Assembly: GCF_022012305.1 (NCBI RefSeq)
Contig: NZ_JAKLTM010000003.1
Span: 186,001-250,000 of the forward strand
Origin: Ramlibacter paludis
Lineage (GTDB): Bacteria; Pseudomonadota; Gammaproteobacteria; Burkholderiales; Burkholderiaceae_C
DNA length: 64,000 bases
Direction: 5' to 3'
The position numbers and the translations under genes were made by a program. The notes under the pieces are model-generated. The model did not search any database, was not told the origin of the DNA, and saw only the letters and a list, made by a program, of their open reading frames with translations. This document shows, piece by piece, positions 1 to 11,351 of the stretch. Positions within the stretch are counted from its first letter, which is position 1. Every line of letters begins with the position of its first letter.

Positions 1-1
1 C

Positions 2-1003
<1,002 letters not shown>

Positions 1004-1055
1004 GCGGTTTGTAACCGGTGGCGATCTCCAACAGGATCGCCGCCGCCAATCCGCC

Positions 1056-1080
1056 AAAAGCCGCCTTCGGGCGGCTTTTT
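1056..1080 (+). terminator. Rho-independent terminator after icd
   Basis: A GCCGCC / GGCGGC stem closed by a TTCG tetraloop is extended by A:T pairs and runs into five T. It lies 53 bases after the icd stop codon. The terminator after clpA has the same stem. Confidence 0.85.
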
Positions 1081-1138
1081 GCTTGGCGTTCACAAGCGCC
1101 GGGTACACAGGAGGGGTCAACTGCAAGAGGTGGTCCGA

Positions 1139-1855
1139 ATGATCCGCAATCCCGTCTACCTGGCCGCGCTGGCGGCCACCCTGGTGCTGCCGCTCGCTGC
1201 GCGCGCCGACGACGACGACCACGGCCATGGCCATGGCCATGGCCACCACAAACACAAGGAAAAGTACTGGGACGGCAACTGCGAGGTGGAGCGCAAGTGG
1301 AAGCATGGCGAGTGGGAGGAGAAGCGCAAGTGCAAGGCGCCGGAGCGCGTCGTCGTCGTGCAGCAGCCCCCGCAGCCGCAGGTGGTCTACGTGTACCCGC
1401 CCTGGATGCACCGCGAGCGCAACGAGGTGGTCTACGTGCCGCAGTACCAGCCGCCGCAGCGCGTGGTGAGCGGCGTGAACTACTGCAACAACCAGACCGT
1501 CGGACAGGTGTTGGGCGGGGTGGTCGGCGGCACGCTGGGCAACCAGATCGGCAAGGGCAACGGCCGCACCGTGGCCACGATCGGTGGCGCGGTCGCCGGC
1601 GTGCTGGTCGGTGGCGAGATCGGCAAGCGCATGGACCAGGGCTGCGTGGGCCAGGTGCTCGAAGTCGCGCCGGTGAACCACCGCGTGCAGTGGGTCGAAG
1701 GACCGACGAACTACGTGGTGGTGCCCGGCAAGGTGGTCACCAAGCAGGGTGGCTACTGCAGGCCGTACACGATGGAAATGCGCATGGGCGGCCGCGTGGA
1801 ACGCAGCAACGGCACCGCGTGCCGGCGTCCCGACGGGGTGTGGGTGGCGGCCTGA
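1139..1855 (+). CDS. Secreted glycine-zipper 2TM envelope protein, His-rich
   Basis: A predicted exported envelope protein of 238 residues. An N-terminal signal peptide ends near ALAARA, followed by an Asp/His-rich stretch with a (His-Gly) repeat, a charged WK/KCK region, a Pro/Val/Tyr-rich segment, and then a glycine-zipper 2TM block (about residues 127-168, GGVVGGTLGNQIGKG onward). Cysteines are scattered in the C-terminal half. Glycine-zipper 2TM proteins insert in or associate with the outer membrane; a specific function is not known. The ATG at 1139 was chosen because the signal peptide begins there and GAGG lies about 10 bases upstream; an earlier in-frame ATG at 1079 would overlap the icd terminator. 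The His-rich part suggests metal binding, which is inference. Confidence 0.75.
   Translation: MIRNPVYLAALAATLVLPLAARADDDDHGHGHGHGHHKHKEKYWDGNCEVERKWKHGEWEEKRKCKAPERVVVVQQPPQPQVVYVYPPWMHRERNEVVYVPQYQPPQRVVSGVNYCNNQTVGQVLGGVVGGTLGNQIGKGNGRTVATIGGAVAGVLVGGEIGKRMDQGCVGQVLEVAPVNHRVQWVEGPTNYVVVPGKVVTKQGGYCRPYTMEMRMGGRVERSNGTACRRPDGVWVAA
1223..1243 (+). repeat. Hexanucleotide tandem repeat GGCCAT inside the glycine-zipper gene
   Basis: About three and a half head-to-tail copies of GGCCAT encode the His-Gly repeat. Length change by slippage would stay in frame because the unit is two codons. Confidence 0.8.
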
Positions 1856-1860
1856 GTTTC

Positions 1861-1890
1861 GTCATCCCCGCGCAGGCGGGGATCCAGGGC
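1861..1890. repeat. Dispersed 30-bp repeat, copy 1
   Basis: Begins GTCATCCCCGCG and ends GATCCAGGGC, with CCCCGC and GCGGGG able to pair as a short hairpin. A second copy at 53061-53090 matches at 28 of 30 positions in the same orientation. It sits in the short gap between two genes pointing toward each other. It is a different family from the GTAG-footed REP hairpins. Confidence 0.7.
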
Positions 1891-1892
1891 GC

Positions 1893-2213
1893 TTATTTGG
1901 TCGCGTGATCGCCGCCGTGCCCGCCGGTGGCGTGGAACTGCGGCGCGCGCACCTTGGGCTGGCGCGGGGGCCGGTCACCAGGCGCGCTGGGCTGCGTCTG
2001 GATCGGTCCGGGCTGCGCCTGGATGTTCTGCGCGAGCTGGCCCTTCGGACCCTGCTGGATCTCGAAGCTCACGCGCGACCCCTGTTTCAGGGTCTTGAAG
2101 CCCTCCATCGTGATCGCGGAGAAGTGCGCGAAGACGTCGGATCCGCCGCCGTCCGGCTCGATGAAGCCGAAGCCCTTGGCGTCGTTGAACCATTTCACTG
2201 TACCGGTCGCCAT
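1893..2213 (-). CDS. Cold-shock domain protein with C-terminal extension
   Basis: Binds single-stranded RNA/DNA as an RNA chaperone in the cytoplasm. The cold-shock domain occupies about residues 1-68: [18 protein letters not shown] carries RNP1 (KGFGFI), and VFAHFS is RNP2. A roughly 38-residue tail follows, rich in Pro, Gln and finally Gly/His, so the protein has 106 residues against about 70 for a minimal CspA. The start was set at the conserved MATGTVKWF; a longer frame beginning at 2240 would add nine non-conserved residues. The gene diverges from clpS across about 240 bases of non-coding DNA. Confidence 0.9.
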   Translation of the reverse strand: MATGTVKWFNDAKGFGFIEPDGGGSDVFAHFSAITMEGFKTLKQGSRVSFEIQQGPKGQLAQNIQAQPGPIQTQPSAPGDRPPRQPKVRAPQFHATGGHGGDHATK

Positions 2214-2452
2214 GCTGCACGCCCCGTTCTCATCCCTCAATGCGGTCTGACAGTTTCCTTCACATGGACTCAGCTGTCAATATTTTCACTTAGTCGCTCC
2301 TAAGTACGCGTCGCGCAACGATTTCGGGCATGCGCGCGCACGCGCGAGTGAAAATCTGGGGGCACGACCGTCGTGTCGCTTGAATGTGACGCAACCGCCA
2401 CCAATTCACCTAGGGTCGGCGGGTGCGATTGCGCGTCGATAGAATGAATTTC
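2214..2452. other. Intergenic region between divergent csp and clpS
   Basis: About 239 bases, the longest untranslated stretch of the window. It must hold the promoters and leaders of both genes. It is locally AT-richer near 2260-2300 and contains a GCGCGC-rich alternating stretch at 2330-2345. TAGAAT at 2440-2445 resembles a -10 box for clpS, but no convincing -35 is visible at the expected distance. Confidence 0.4.
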
Positions 2453-2812
2453 ATGGCCAGTCAGACACCCACTCCGCCCCCGACCGGTCCCGTCATCCGG
2501 CCGTCGGACGACGGTGGCGATTCGGTGGTCGCAGAGCGGAAGACCCAGAAGACCAAGCCCCCGCAGATGTACCAGGTCGTCATGCTGAACGACGACTACA
2601 CGCCCATGGAGTTCGTGGTCGTGGTCATCCAGGAATTTTTCAACAAGGACCGAGAGACGGCTACCCAGATCATGCTGAAGATCCACCTGGACGGAAAAGG
2701 CATTTGCGGCGTCTATTCCCGCGACGTCGCGAACACCAAGGTCCAGCAGGTGCAGGAGGCGGCCCGCCAGGCGGGGCACCCCCTGCAGTGTCTGAGCGAA
2801 CCGGTGGAATGA
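2453..2812 (+). CDS. clpS: ATP-dependent Clp protease adaptor ClpS
   Basis: Delivers N-end-rule substrates to ClpAP and modulates ClpA substrate choice. The 119-residue product has a variable Pro/Thr-rich N-terminus and then the conserved core from about residue 38: [20 protein letters not shown], followed by the KIHLDGKG and the C-terminal HPLQC segments. [10 protein letters not shown] contains the residues that in this family line the N-degron pocket. Start is uncertain: ATG 2453 gives the family-like MASQT N-terminus, while ATG 2444 would add MNF; neither has a clear Shine-Dalgarno. The gene is directly followed by clpA, the classical pair. Confidence 0.95.
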   Translation: MASQTPTPPPTGPVIRPSDDGGDSVVAERKTQKTKPPQMYQVVMLNDDYTPMEFVVVVIQEFFNKDRETATQIMLKIHLDGKGICGVYSRDVANTKVQQVQEAARQAGHPLQCLSEPVE

Positions 2813-2866
2813 CCGGGACTCGAACGAACGGATAGTTTTGAACGTAGCAAGGCAGAAGGAAAAGTC

Positions 2867-5212
<2,346 letters not shown>

Positions 5213-5228
5213 GCCGCACCGCTCCTCG

Positions 5229-5255
5229 AAAAAGCCGCCCTCGGGCGGCTTTTTC
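5229..5255 (+). terminator. Rho-independent terminator after clpA
   Basis: AAAAAGCCGCC and GGCGGCTTTTT pair around a CTCG loop, and a T-run follows. It is 17 bases after the clpA stop and has the same core stem as the icd terminator. Confidence 0.9.
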
Positions 5256-5325
5256 TTTGGGGCAGTGAGAGCCGGGGTTCGCTGCGCTCACCGCGCCGGC
5301 GCGCGCGCCGGCCCGGCCTACGGGG

Positions 5326-5432
5326 AGCCGCGGTTCCTGCGTCACCACGGCCTACAGGGGGCGCGGAATCGGGTGGCAACCCCGGCGGGCCCCTCGGGTC
5401 CCGTAGGCCGTGGTGACGCAGGAACCGCGGCT
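5326..5432. repeat. REP pair, GTAG type II, perfect 30-bp inverted repeat
   Basis: The 30 bases at 5326-5355 are the exact reverse complement of 5403-5432, separated by 47 bases. Each arm, read from its GTAG end, is GTAG, stem GCCGTGGT, a 9-base loop and stem ACCGCGGC with one G-T wobble. The spacer contains GGGTGGCAACCCCGGC, part of the other REP sub-type. It lies between the clpA terminator and the 3' end of the minus-strand MFS gene. A degenerate half-element may begin near 5270. Confidence 0.85.
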
Positions 5433-5438
5433 TGGCAG

Positions 5439-7145
5439 TCAGCTCGCCACGGCCACGACCTCCGCCTCCTCCGGCACCCGCCAATCCCGCCGCGAAACCG
5501 CCAGCAGCACCACGCCCGCGAACAACGGCACCAGATACAGCGCCACCTCGGCGACACTGCGCAGGCCGCCCGGCGCCATCTTGTCCACCGGGTAGCGCAG
5601 GTGCATCGCCAGCAGCAGCGGCGCCGCCCACAGGATCAAGCCGCGCCAATGCCCGGCGGCTTCCCCTAGCGCCTCGCGCCCGGCCAGCAGGAACAGCGCC
5701 GAGCCGATGAAGACCAGCGTGTAGAAGGTGCCCATCATCGACTGCCCGCTGCCGAACAGCGCCGCGTTCGGCCGGTACAGCACGTATGACAGGCAGCAGA
5801 CGCCGAGCACCACGGCGAACTTGCGCGCCCGCGCCGCTGCATGCCCGTCGTCGAAGTGCAGCTCGCGCTTCATCGCCGGCAGCAGGAAGATGCACAGGAC
5901 GCCCGTGATCGCGTCGACCAGCAAGGTGACCGGATAGCCCCAGGCTTCCACCGCCACCCCTTGCCAGTTGGCCGCGATCGAGATCGCCAGGTTCATCATC
6001 GCCATGTAGGCCGTGAACTGCGTGGCCGCCACGGCGGGGTTGGTCACGTCCATCATGATGGCCGAACGCGTGCCGTACATCAGGCCCTGGAACACCGCGT
6101 ACGCCATGGTCGCGATCCAGAGGATGCGAATCAGCTCCGGCATGGGCGCGCCGCCGGGCGGGCGCGGCATCACGTAGCCGTGCCGGTTCAATTCCCACAT
6201 CAGGTACAGCACCGGCAGGCTCATCAGCGCCAGGTAGACGGCCAGGGTGCTTCGCCGGCCCCAGCGGTCCGACAGCCAGCCGCCCAGCACCATGGCCAGC
6301 GCGGAGACGATCGACGACCACAGGTTCAGCATGGCGACCTGGTCGTCGTTCATGCCGAACTCCACGCCCAGGTTCGACTGCAGCGCGAGACCCAGCGACA
6401 TCGCGCCGGCCGGCAGCAGCGCGAAGAACACGCCGCGGAAGGCGCCGCGCGTGCCCAGGAAGGAGCGGAAGGACTCCAGCGCGAAGCCGCGCATCTCCGC
6501 GATCGCCTTGCGCAGGCGGCCCTCGACCGGCGGCTCCACGTGCGGGGCGGGCGGCTCGCGCATCGGCAGCACGACGAAGGCGGTCACCATCGCGAGCGAA
6601 GCCGCGACCACCACGAAGCTCAGGTCGAAGCCGATGTAGCCCATGGCAAACAGCACGCCGCTGCCGCCGATGGCCTGCCCGATGGACGCGCCCGCGAACA
6701 TCAGGCCGTTGGCGAGGCCGCGTTCCTGCTCCGACAGCGTGTTGACCGCCAGCGAGTCGATCGCCACGTCCTGGATCGCGCCGAAGGTGTTGTGCACCAG
6801 CAGGATCGCGGTGAAGAGGCCCAGGCCGGAAGGCAGCGGCACGGGGATCAGCGCCAGGATGGTCAGCACCATCACGATCTGCGTGAACAGGATCCAGCCG
6901 CGCCGGTGGCCCCAGCGCCGCGAGCGGTAGACGTCGACGAAGGGGCCGACCGCCCACTTGAAGGCCCACGGCAGGTAGAACGAGGCGACGAAGGCACCGA
7001 TCTCCGCCGGACCGACACCATGCCGCCGCAGCTGCGTGGCGATGGCGGTGGCGGCGAAGCCGAGCGGGATGCCTTCCGTGATGTACAGGCAGAAGAAGGC
7101 AGCGAGGCGCCCGTTGCGGCTGGCCAGGGGGTTCGGGATGAACAT
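5439..7145 (-). CDS. MFS permease, AmpG/PAT-like
   Basis: A multi-spanning inner-membrane transporter of 568 residues with about 12-14 hydrophobic segments. The N-terminal region (TEGIPLGFAATAIATQL, then an FKWAVGPFVD motif before the second half of the first bundle) resembles AmpG and other peptidoglycan-associated PAT-family permeases, which import muropeptides or acyl-CoA-type substrates. The similarity is not close enough to call the substrate. It is the last gene of a minus-strand unit, 9 bases after the TauE-like gene. The start ATG at 7145 is followed at once by hydrophobic sequence. Confidence 0.7.
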   Translation of the reverse strand: MFIPNPLASRNGRLAAFFCLYITEGIPLGFAATAIATQLRRHGVGPAEIGAFVASFYLPWAFKWAVGPFVDVYRSRRWGHRRGWILFTQIVMVLTILALIPVPLPSGLGLFTAILLVHNTFGAIQDVAIDSLAVNTLSEQERGLANGLMFAGASIGQAIGGSGVLFAMGYIGFDLSFVVVAASLAMVTAFVVLPMREPPAPHVEPPVEGRLRKAIAEMRGFALESFRSFLGTRGAFRGVFFALLPAGAMSLGLALQSNLGVEFGMNDDQVAMLNLWSSIVSALAMVLGGWLSDRWGRRSTLAVYLALMSLPVLYLMWELNRHGYVMPRPPGGAPMPELIRILWIATMAYAVFQGLMYGTRSAIMMDVTNPAVAATQFTAYMAMMNLAISIAANWQGVAVEAWGYPVTLLVDAITGVLCIFLLPAMKRELHFDDGHAAARARKFAVVLGVCCLSYVLYRPNAALFGSGQSMMGTFYTLVFIGSALFLLAGREALGEAAGHWRGLILWAAPLLLAMHLRYPVDKMAPGGLRSVAEVALYLVPLFAGVVLLAVSRRDWRVPEEAEVVAVAS

Positions 7146-7154
7146 CGGGGACTC

Positions 7155-7919
7155 CTAGGAATTCAACAATGCATGCGCGGCCGGCAGCACCAGCCCGAGG
7201 CCGGTCACCACCAGCAGGGCGCAGACCAGCTTGAGAACGGCGGCGCGCGGCCACGCGGGCGGATGGCTGCGCATCCACCAGGTGATGGCCATCGACAGCG
7301 GCACCGCCAGCGCGCCGAGCAGCAGCGAGCGCGCCGTGAATCTTCCGCTGGCCACCACCATCGCCAGGCGCAGCAGCGCGCCCGCGGCAAGCGTGGCGAC
7401 CAGCGTGTCGCGCACGGCGTCGAGCGCGATCGGCTGGCGGTAGAACTGCCACACGAGCGGCGGGCCGGAGGCGGAAAAGAGGCCGCCCAGCAGCCCCGCC
7501 AGCACGCCGATGCCCGCGAAGGAAGCCTTGGACGAACGCTGCACGAGCGGTGCCGCGCGGCGCAGCACGACGAGGGCGCAGGCGATGACCACGATGCCGA
7601 GCAGGAGGCGCAGCGCCATCACGACGTTCGCATCCAGCCAGGCCAGCAGCGCAACGCCGGCGGGCACGCCGACGACCGTCCCCAGCGCCGTGGACCGCAG
7701 CGCTGCCCAGTCGACGGCCTTGCGCGGTCCGCGCAGCGCCACCGCGGCGCTCGCCAGCGACAGCACGGTGGCGACATTGGCCACGTCCGGCAGCGGCGCG
7801 AGCTCGAACAGGCCCGCCAGCCCGAGCAGGATCAGCGCCAGCGCGAAGCCGGTCAGTCCCTGCGCCGCGCTGGCCACCGCCACGCAGGCGAGGAAGCCGG
7901 CGATCTGCCAGGCCGTCAT
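7155..7919 (-). CDS. TauE/SafE-family membrane permease
   Basis: Putative anion exporter of the sulfite exporter TauE/SafE (DUF81) family, 254 residues with about eight hydrophobic segments. The two-fold repeated pattern is visible as ASAAQGLTGFALALI near the N-terminus and GLLGGLFSASGPPLVW in the second half; the GxxxGGFxxxxGP type signature is diagnostic. The ATG overlaps the stop of the EVE gene as ATGA. The substrate is not shown by the sequence; sulfite, sulfoacetate and other organosulfur anions are known for relatives. Confidence 0.8.
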   Translation of the reverse strand: MTAWQIAGFLACVAVASAAQGLTGFALALILLGLAGLFELAPLPDVANVATVLSLASAAVALRGPRKAVDWAALRSTALGTVVGVPAGVALLAWLDANVVMALRLLLGIVVIACALVVLRRAAPLVQRSSKASFAGIGVLAGLLGGLFSASGPPLVWQFYRQPIALDAVRDTLVATLAAGALLRLAMVVASGRFTARSLLLGALAVPLSMAITWWMRSHPPAWPRAAVLKLVCALLVVTGLGLVLPAAHALLNS

Positions 7920-8407
7920 GCGGCCGGCTGGTCCAGCCGCTTCAGGATGTGGCGCCAGTGCTTCGGGTCCACCGGCGTGATGGACAGCCGGTTGCCCCGG
8001 CGCAGCACGGCGAGGTCGGCCAGCTCGGGATCGGCCCGCAGTTCCGGCAGCGTGAGGTTGCGCGTCTTGCGCAGCACCTTCACGTCCACCAGCGTCCAGC
8101 GTGGCTCCTCCTGCTTCGAGGCCGCGTCGTAGTAGGGCGACTTCCTGTCGAACTGCGTCGGGTCCGGGTACGGCGCCGAAGCGACTTCGGCAATGCCGAC
8201 GATGCCCGGCTCGGCGCAGCTCGAGTGGTAGAACAGGACGCCGTCGCCGACGCGCATCTGGTCGCGCATGAAGTTGCGCGCCTGGTAGCCGCGCACGCCC
8301 GTCCACGGCACCGTGGACTTCGGCGCGGCCAGCGCGTCGTCGACCGAGACTTCGTCCGGCTCGGACTTCATCAGCCAGAACTGCTGCGCCGGCTTCGCCG
8401 CGGTCAT
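7916..8407 (-). CDS. EVE (PUA-like) domain protein
   Basis: A 163-residue single-domain EVE protein. The fold is recognised from FWLMKSEPDE at the start, WTGVRGYQARNFMR, and the GDGVLFYHSSC / GIVGIAEV segments. EVE domains are PUA-like and bind modified bases in nucleic acids. Some homologues act in restriction of modified DNA, but most stand-alone bacterial ones have unknown roles. It is coupled at both ends: its ATG overlaps the peptidase stop, and its stop overlaps the next start. Nothing in the neighbourhood is a restriction gene. Confidence 0.88.
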   Translation of the reverse strand: MTAAKPAQQFWLMKSEPDEVSVDDALAAPKSTVPWTGVRGYQARNFMRDQMRVGDGVLFYHSSCAEPGIVGIAEVASAPYPDPTQFDRKSPYYDAASKQEEPRWTLVDVKVLRKTRNLTLPELRADPELADLAVLRRGNRLSITPVDPKHWRHILKRLDQPAA

Positions 8408-10455
8408 GCCGCCACCAGCCCCTTCTTCTGCAGCAGCGGCGCGATCACCGGGTCGCGGCCGCGGAAGGCGCGGAAGGCCTCGGCCGGCTCGACGCTGTTG
8501 CCGGCGGAATAGATGCACTTCAGCAGCCGCGCCGCAACTTCGGGCGCGAACGGGCTGCCGGCTTCGCGGAAGGCGTCGTAGGCGTCGGCGTCCAGCACTT
8601 CGGCCCACAGGTAGACGTAATAGCCGGCCGCGTAGCCGTCGCCGTTGAACAGGTGCTGGAAATGGACCAGGCGGTGCATCTGGCCGGTAGCCGCCGGCAG
8701 GCCGCGCGCGCGCAGGAAGTCCGCTTCGAAGGCGGACCAGTCCTGGACCGAGGCCGGGTCCGGATGGCGGTGCACCGCCATGTCGGCCAGCGCGCTGGCC
8801 GTGTAGCGCACCGTGTCGTAGCCCTGGCCGAACTTGCGGGCGGCCTGCAGCTTGGCGATCAGCGCATCCGGGATGGGCTGGCCGGTCTCGACGTGGCGAG
8901 CGTGCTTGCGCAGCACCTCGGGCTCGGACATCCAGTGCTCGAACAGCTGCGAGGGCAGTTCCACGTAGTCGCGCAGCACGTTGGTGCCCGACAGCTCCTG
9001 GTAGGTGACGTTCGACAGCAGGCCGTGCAGGCCGTGGCCGAACTCGTGGAACAGCGTGCGCACGTCGTCGAAGGACAGCAGGGTGGGGCTGCCCTTGGCG
9101 TTGTTGTTGTTGTTCAGGATCACCGGCAGCACGGTGCGGCCATTGCGGTGCTGCACGGCCAGGCTGCTCATCCAGGCGCCACTGCGCTTGCTGGGCCGCG
9201 CGAAGTTGTCCTGGATGAACAGGCCCACCGGGCGCTGCTGCGCGTCGTGCACCTCGTAGGCGCGCGCATCCGGGTGGTACAGCGCGATGTCGGGCCGCGG
9301 CGTGAACTTCAGGCCGAACAGGCGGCTCGCGCAATCGAAGGCGGCAGGCACCATCGCGTCGAGCGAGAAGTAGGGCTTGACCTCGGCGTCGTCCACCGCG
9401 TAGTCGCGCTGGCGCACCTTCTCGGCCCAGTAGCGCCAGTCCCAGGATTCGATGGTGTCGGTGTTGCCCTCGGCGCGCTGCGCCTGCTGCAGGGCCGCGC
9501 GTTCGCGTTCCACCACCGGCTTGGCGCGCTCCCACACGTCGTCGAGCAGCTTGTCGACGGCTTGCGGCGTGCGTGCCATGCGATCCACCAGCGCGTAATC
9601 GGCATAGGTCGCGTAGCCGTGCAGGCGCGCCTGTTCCTGGCGCAACACCAGGATCTGGCCGATCAGGGGACGGTTGTCGTGCTCGCCCGCGTGCTCTCCG
9701 CGCGAGGTCCAGGCGCGCCAGGCCTGCTCGCGCAGGTCGCGCCGCTCGGAGAAGGTGAGGAAAGGCAGGATCGAGGCGCGGCCCAGCGTGATCGCATGGC
9801 TGTCGCCCAGGCCGCGCTGCGCCGCTGCCATCTTCGCGACGGTGCGCACCGACTCGGGCAGGCCGGCCAGGTCGGCCTCGCCCTTGAGCTCCAGGGCCCA
9901 CGAGGATTCGTCATGCAGCACGTTCTGCGCAAAGGCGGTGTTCAGCGCCGCCAGCTGCTGCATGATTTCGGCGTAGCGCTTCTGCGCGGCGGGCGCGAGC
10001 AGGGCACCGGCCCGCACGAAGTTCAGGTGCACGCGTTCCAGCAGCCGCAGCTGCTCGGTCGCCAGGCCCAGGGCCGCGCGCTTTTCATGCAGCGCGGCGA
10101 CGCGCCGGAACAGGCCCGCGTGCATGTAGATGGCGCTTTCGTGCGCGGCCAGCGCCGGCGCCATCTGGCGTTGCACTTCCTGCAGCGCCGGCGAGGTTTC
10201 CGAAGCGCACAGGTTCTGGAACAGCATCTGGATGCTGCCGAAGCTGCGGCCGCTGCGGTCGAAGGCGGCGATCGTGTTGTCGAAGCTCGGCGCTTCGGGG
10301 TTGGCCGCGATGGCGTCGAGTTCCTCGCGCTGCTGCCGCATGGCCTGGGTCAGCGCCGGCTCGAAGTGGGCGGGCTGCACCTCGGCAAAAGGCGGCAGAC
10401 CGTACGGGGCCGTCCAGGGACGGAGCAGGGGATTGGTGGCTTGCATCGGGCGCAT
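8404..10455 (-). CDS. dcp: M3-family zinc metallopeptidase, Dcp-like
   Basis: Cytosolic thimet-type oligopeptidase of 683 residues. The zinc motif HEFGHGLH lies in the segment TLFHEFGHGLHGLL, with a downstream SGTNVLRDYVELPSQ block carrying the third ligand region. The N-terminal MRQQREELDAIAANPEAPSF and the SGTN...PSQ.FEHW pattern resemble peptidyl-dipeptidase Dcp more than oligopeptidase A. No signal peptide is visible, so a role in degrading peptides inside the cell is likely. Start may be ATG 10455 or ATG 10446; neither has a clear Shine-Dalgarno. It heads the unit peptidase-EVE-TauE-MFS. Confidence 0.88.
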   Translation of the reverse strand: MRPMQATNPLLRPWTAPYGLPPFAEVQPAHFEPALTQAMRQQREELDAIAANPEAPSFDNTIAAFDRSGRSFGSIQMLFQNLCASETSPALQEVQRQMAPALAAHESAIYMHAGLFRRVAALHEKRAALGLATEQLRLLERVHLNFVRAGALLAPAAQKRYAEIMQQLAALNTAFAQNVLHDESSWALELKGEADLAGLPESVRTVAKMAAAQRGLGDSHAITLGRASILPFLTFSERRDLREQAWRAWTSRGEHAGEHDNRPLIGQILVLRQEQARLHGYATYADYALVDRMARTPQAVDKLLDDVWERAKPVVERERAALQQAQRAEGNTDTIESWDWRYWAEKVRQRDYAVDDAEVKPYFSLDAMVPAAFDCASRLFGLKFTPRPDIALYHPDARAYEVHDAQQRPVGLFIQDNFARPSKRSGAWMSSLAVQHRNGRTVLPVILNNNNNAKGSPTLLSFDDVRTLFHEFGHGLHGLLSNVTYQELSGTNVLRDYVELPSQLFEHWMSEPEVLRKHARHVETGQPIPDALIAKLQAARKFGQGYDTVRYTASALADMAVHRHPDPASVQDWSAFEADFLRARGLPAATGQMHRLVHFQHLFNGDGYAAGYYVYLWAEVLDADAYDAFREAGSPFAPEVAARLLKCIYSAGNSVEPAEAFRAFRGRDPVIAPLLQKKGLVAA

Positions 10456-10494
10456 TTTAGGAGGCGCGCCCTGCGGGAATCCCCTAGGGTCCTG

Positions 10495-11238
10495 CTAATG
10501 GGCCCGGGCCCGCATCCGGGCGGCCGCCTCGGGGTCGGCCACCAGCCATTCCCCGCTGCGCATCCGCACCGCGATCCGGTCGGGATCGGTGCCGTCGATG
10601 TGGGCAATGTGCTCGCGATTGACGAGGCAGCGCCGGTGCAGCCGGAAGAACTGCTGCTGGTCCAGCACCCGCTCGAAACCCGCCAGCGACAGTTTCACCA
10701 GGTAGCGGCTGCCGGCGCTGGCGACCAGCGTCGAGCCGTGCTCGGACTGCAGCGACTCGATGGCGTCGACCGCCAGTTGCAGGATGGCGCCGCGGTCCTG
10801 CACCAGGATTTCGCGCGGGGCACGCGCGCGGGCCAGCTGCCGCAGGGCACGCGTGCACAAGCTGGGGTCGCGCAGGCGCAGCGCCTCTTCCACGCAGTCC
10901 TGGAAGCGCGGCCGCGTCACCGGCAGCGGCAGCGGGTCGACCGCGTGCAGCTCCAGCATCGACCAGGCCGGATCCTGTTCGGAGGCGGTCAGCAGCACCG
11001 CCGTGTGGGGATGGTCGCGGCACAGGGAGTCGAGCAGGCCCTGCAGTCCCGGCAGCCGCACGTCCAGGCACACCAGCTCCGGCGCGTCCTCCTCGATGTG
11101 CCGCAGCGCGCTGGGACCATCGCTGCAGCAGGCCGCGAGCCGCAGGCGCGCGGAGCCGGAAACACAGGCTTCCAATGCGGCAGCGGCACGGGGTTCGTGC
11201 TGGGCGATGAGGGTGGGGGCAGGGTGCATGACAGGCAT
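10495..11238 (-). CDS. LytTR-family response regulator
   Basis: Two-domain DNA-binding regulator. The receiver domain (about residues 8-120) has a putative phospho-acceptor Asp in VCLDVRLPG, near residue 59. The acidic pair after the first strand is weak (QHEP). The LytTR domain occupies about 140-247, with the typical YLVKLSLAGFERVLD and FFRLHRRCLVNREHI segments. Similar proteins of the AlgR/MrkE type often work with a histidine kinase, but no kinase gene is nearby. The start at 11238 is a choice; 11229 or 11271 are possible and none has a clear ribosome binding site. Confidence 0.85.
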   Translation of the reverse strand: MPVMHPAPTLIAQHEPRAAAALEACVSGSARLRLAACCSDGPSALRHIEEDAPELVCLDVRLPGLQGLLDSLCRDHPHTAVLLTASEQDPAWSMLELHAVDPLPLPVTRPRFQDCVEEALRLRDPSLCTRALRQLARARAPREILVQDRGAILQLAVDAIESLQSEHGSTLVASAGSRYLVKLSLAGFERVLDQQQFFRLHRRCLVNREHIAHIDGTDPDRIAVRMRSGEWLVADPEAAARMRARAH

Positions 11239-11319
11239 GCTAGGAATGCTGCCTACCGCATGCGACGGCATTGCGACAGGCTGCGGCTGGCTGCGACGAA
11301 CTGCGGCCGGCCGAAAGGA

Positions 11320-11343
11320 AAGGCCCCGGGTGCGGGGCCCTTC
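11320..11343 (-). terminator. Probable terminator of the minus-strand glycine-zipper gene
   Basis: GGGCCCC and GGGGCC type arms form a stem that, read on the minus strand, is followed by TTTCCTTT. It begins 9 bases beyond the stop codon of the gene ending at 11352. The U-run is interrupted, so efficiency is uncertain. Confidence 0.55.
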
Positions 11344-11351
11344 CTGGGCGC

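Noticed and set aside
1018..1908. Plus-strand open frame overlapping the glycine-zipper gene
   Set aside because: Arg/Gly/Ala-rich nonsense protein crossing a terminator; the other frame has a signal peptide and a glycine zipper.
2440..2445. TAGAAT as a sigma-70 -10 box for clpS
   Set aside because: No recognisable -35 at 16-18 bases upstream; kept only as a remark in the intergenic entry.
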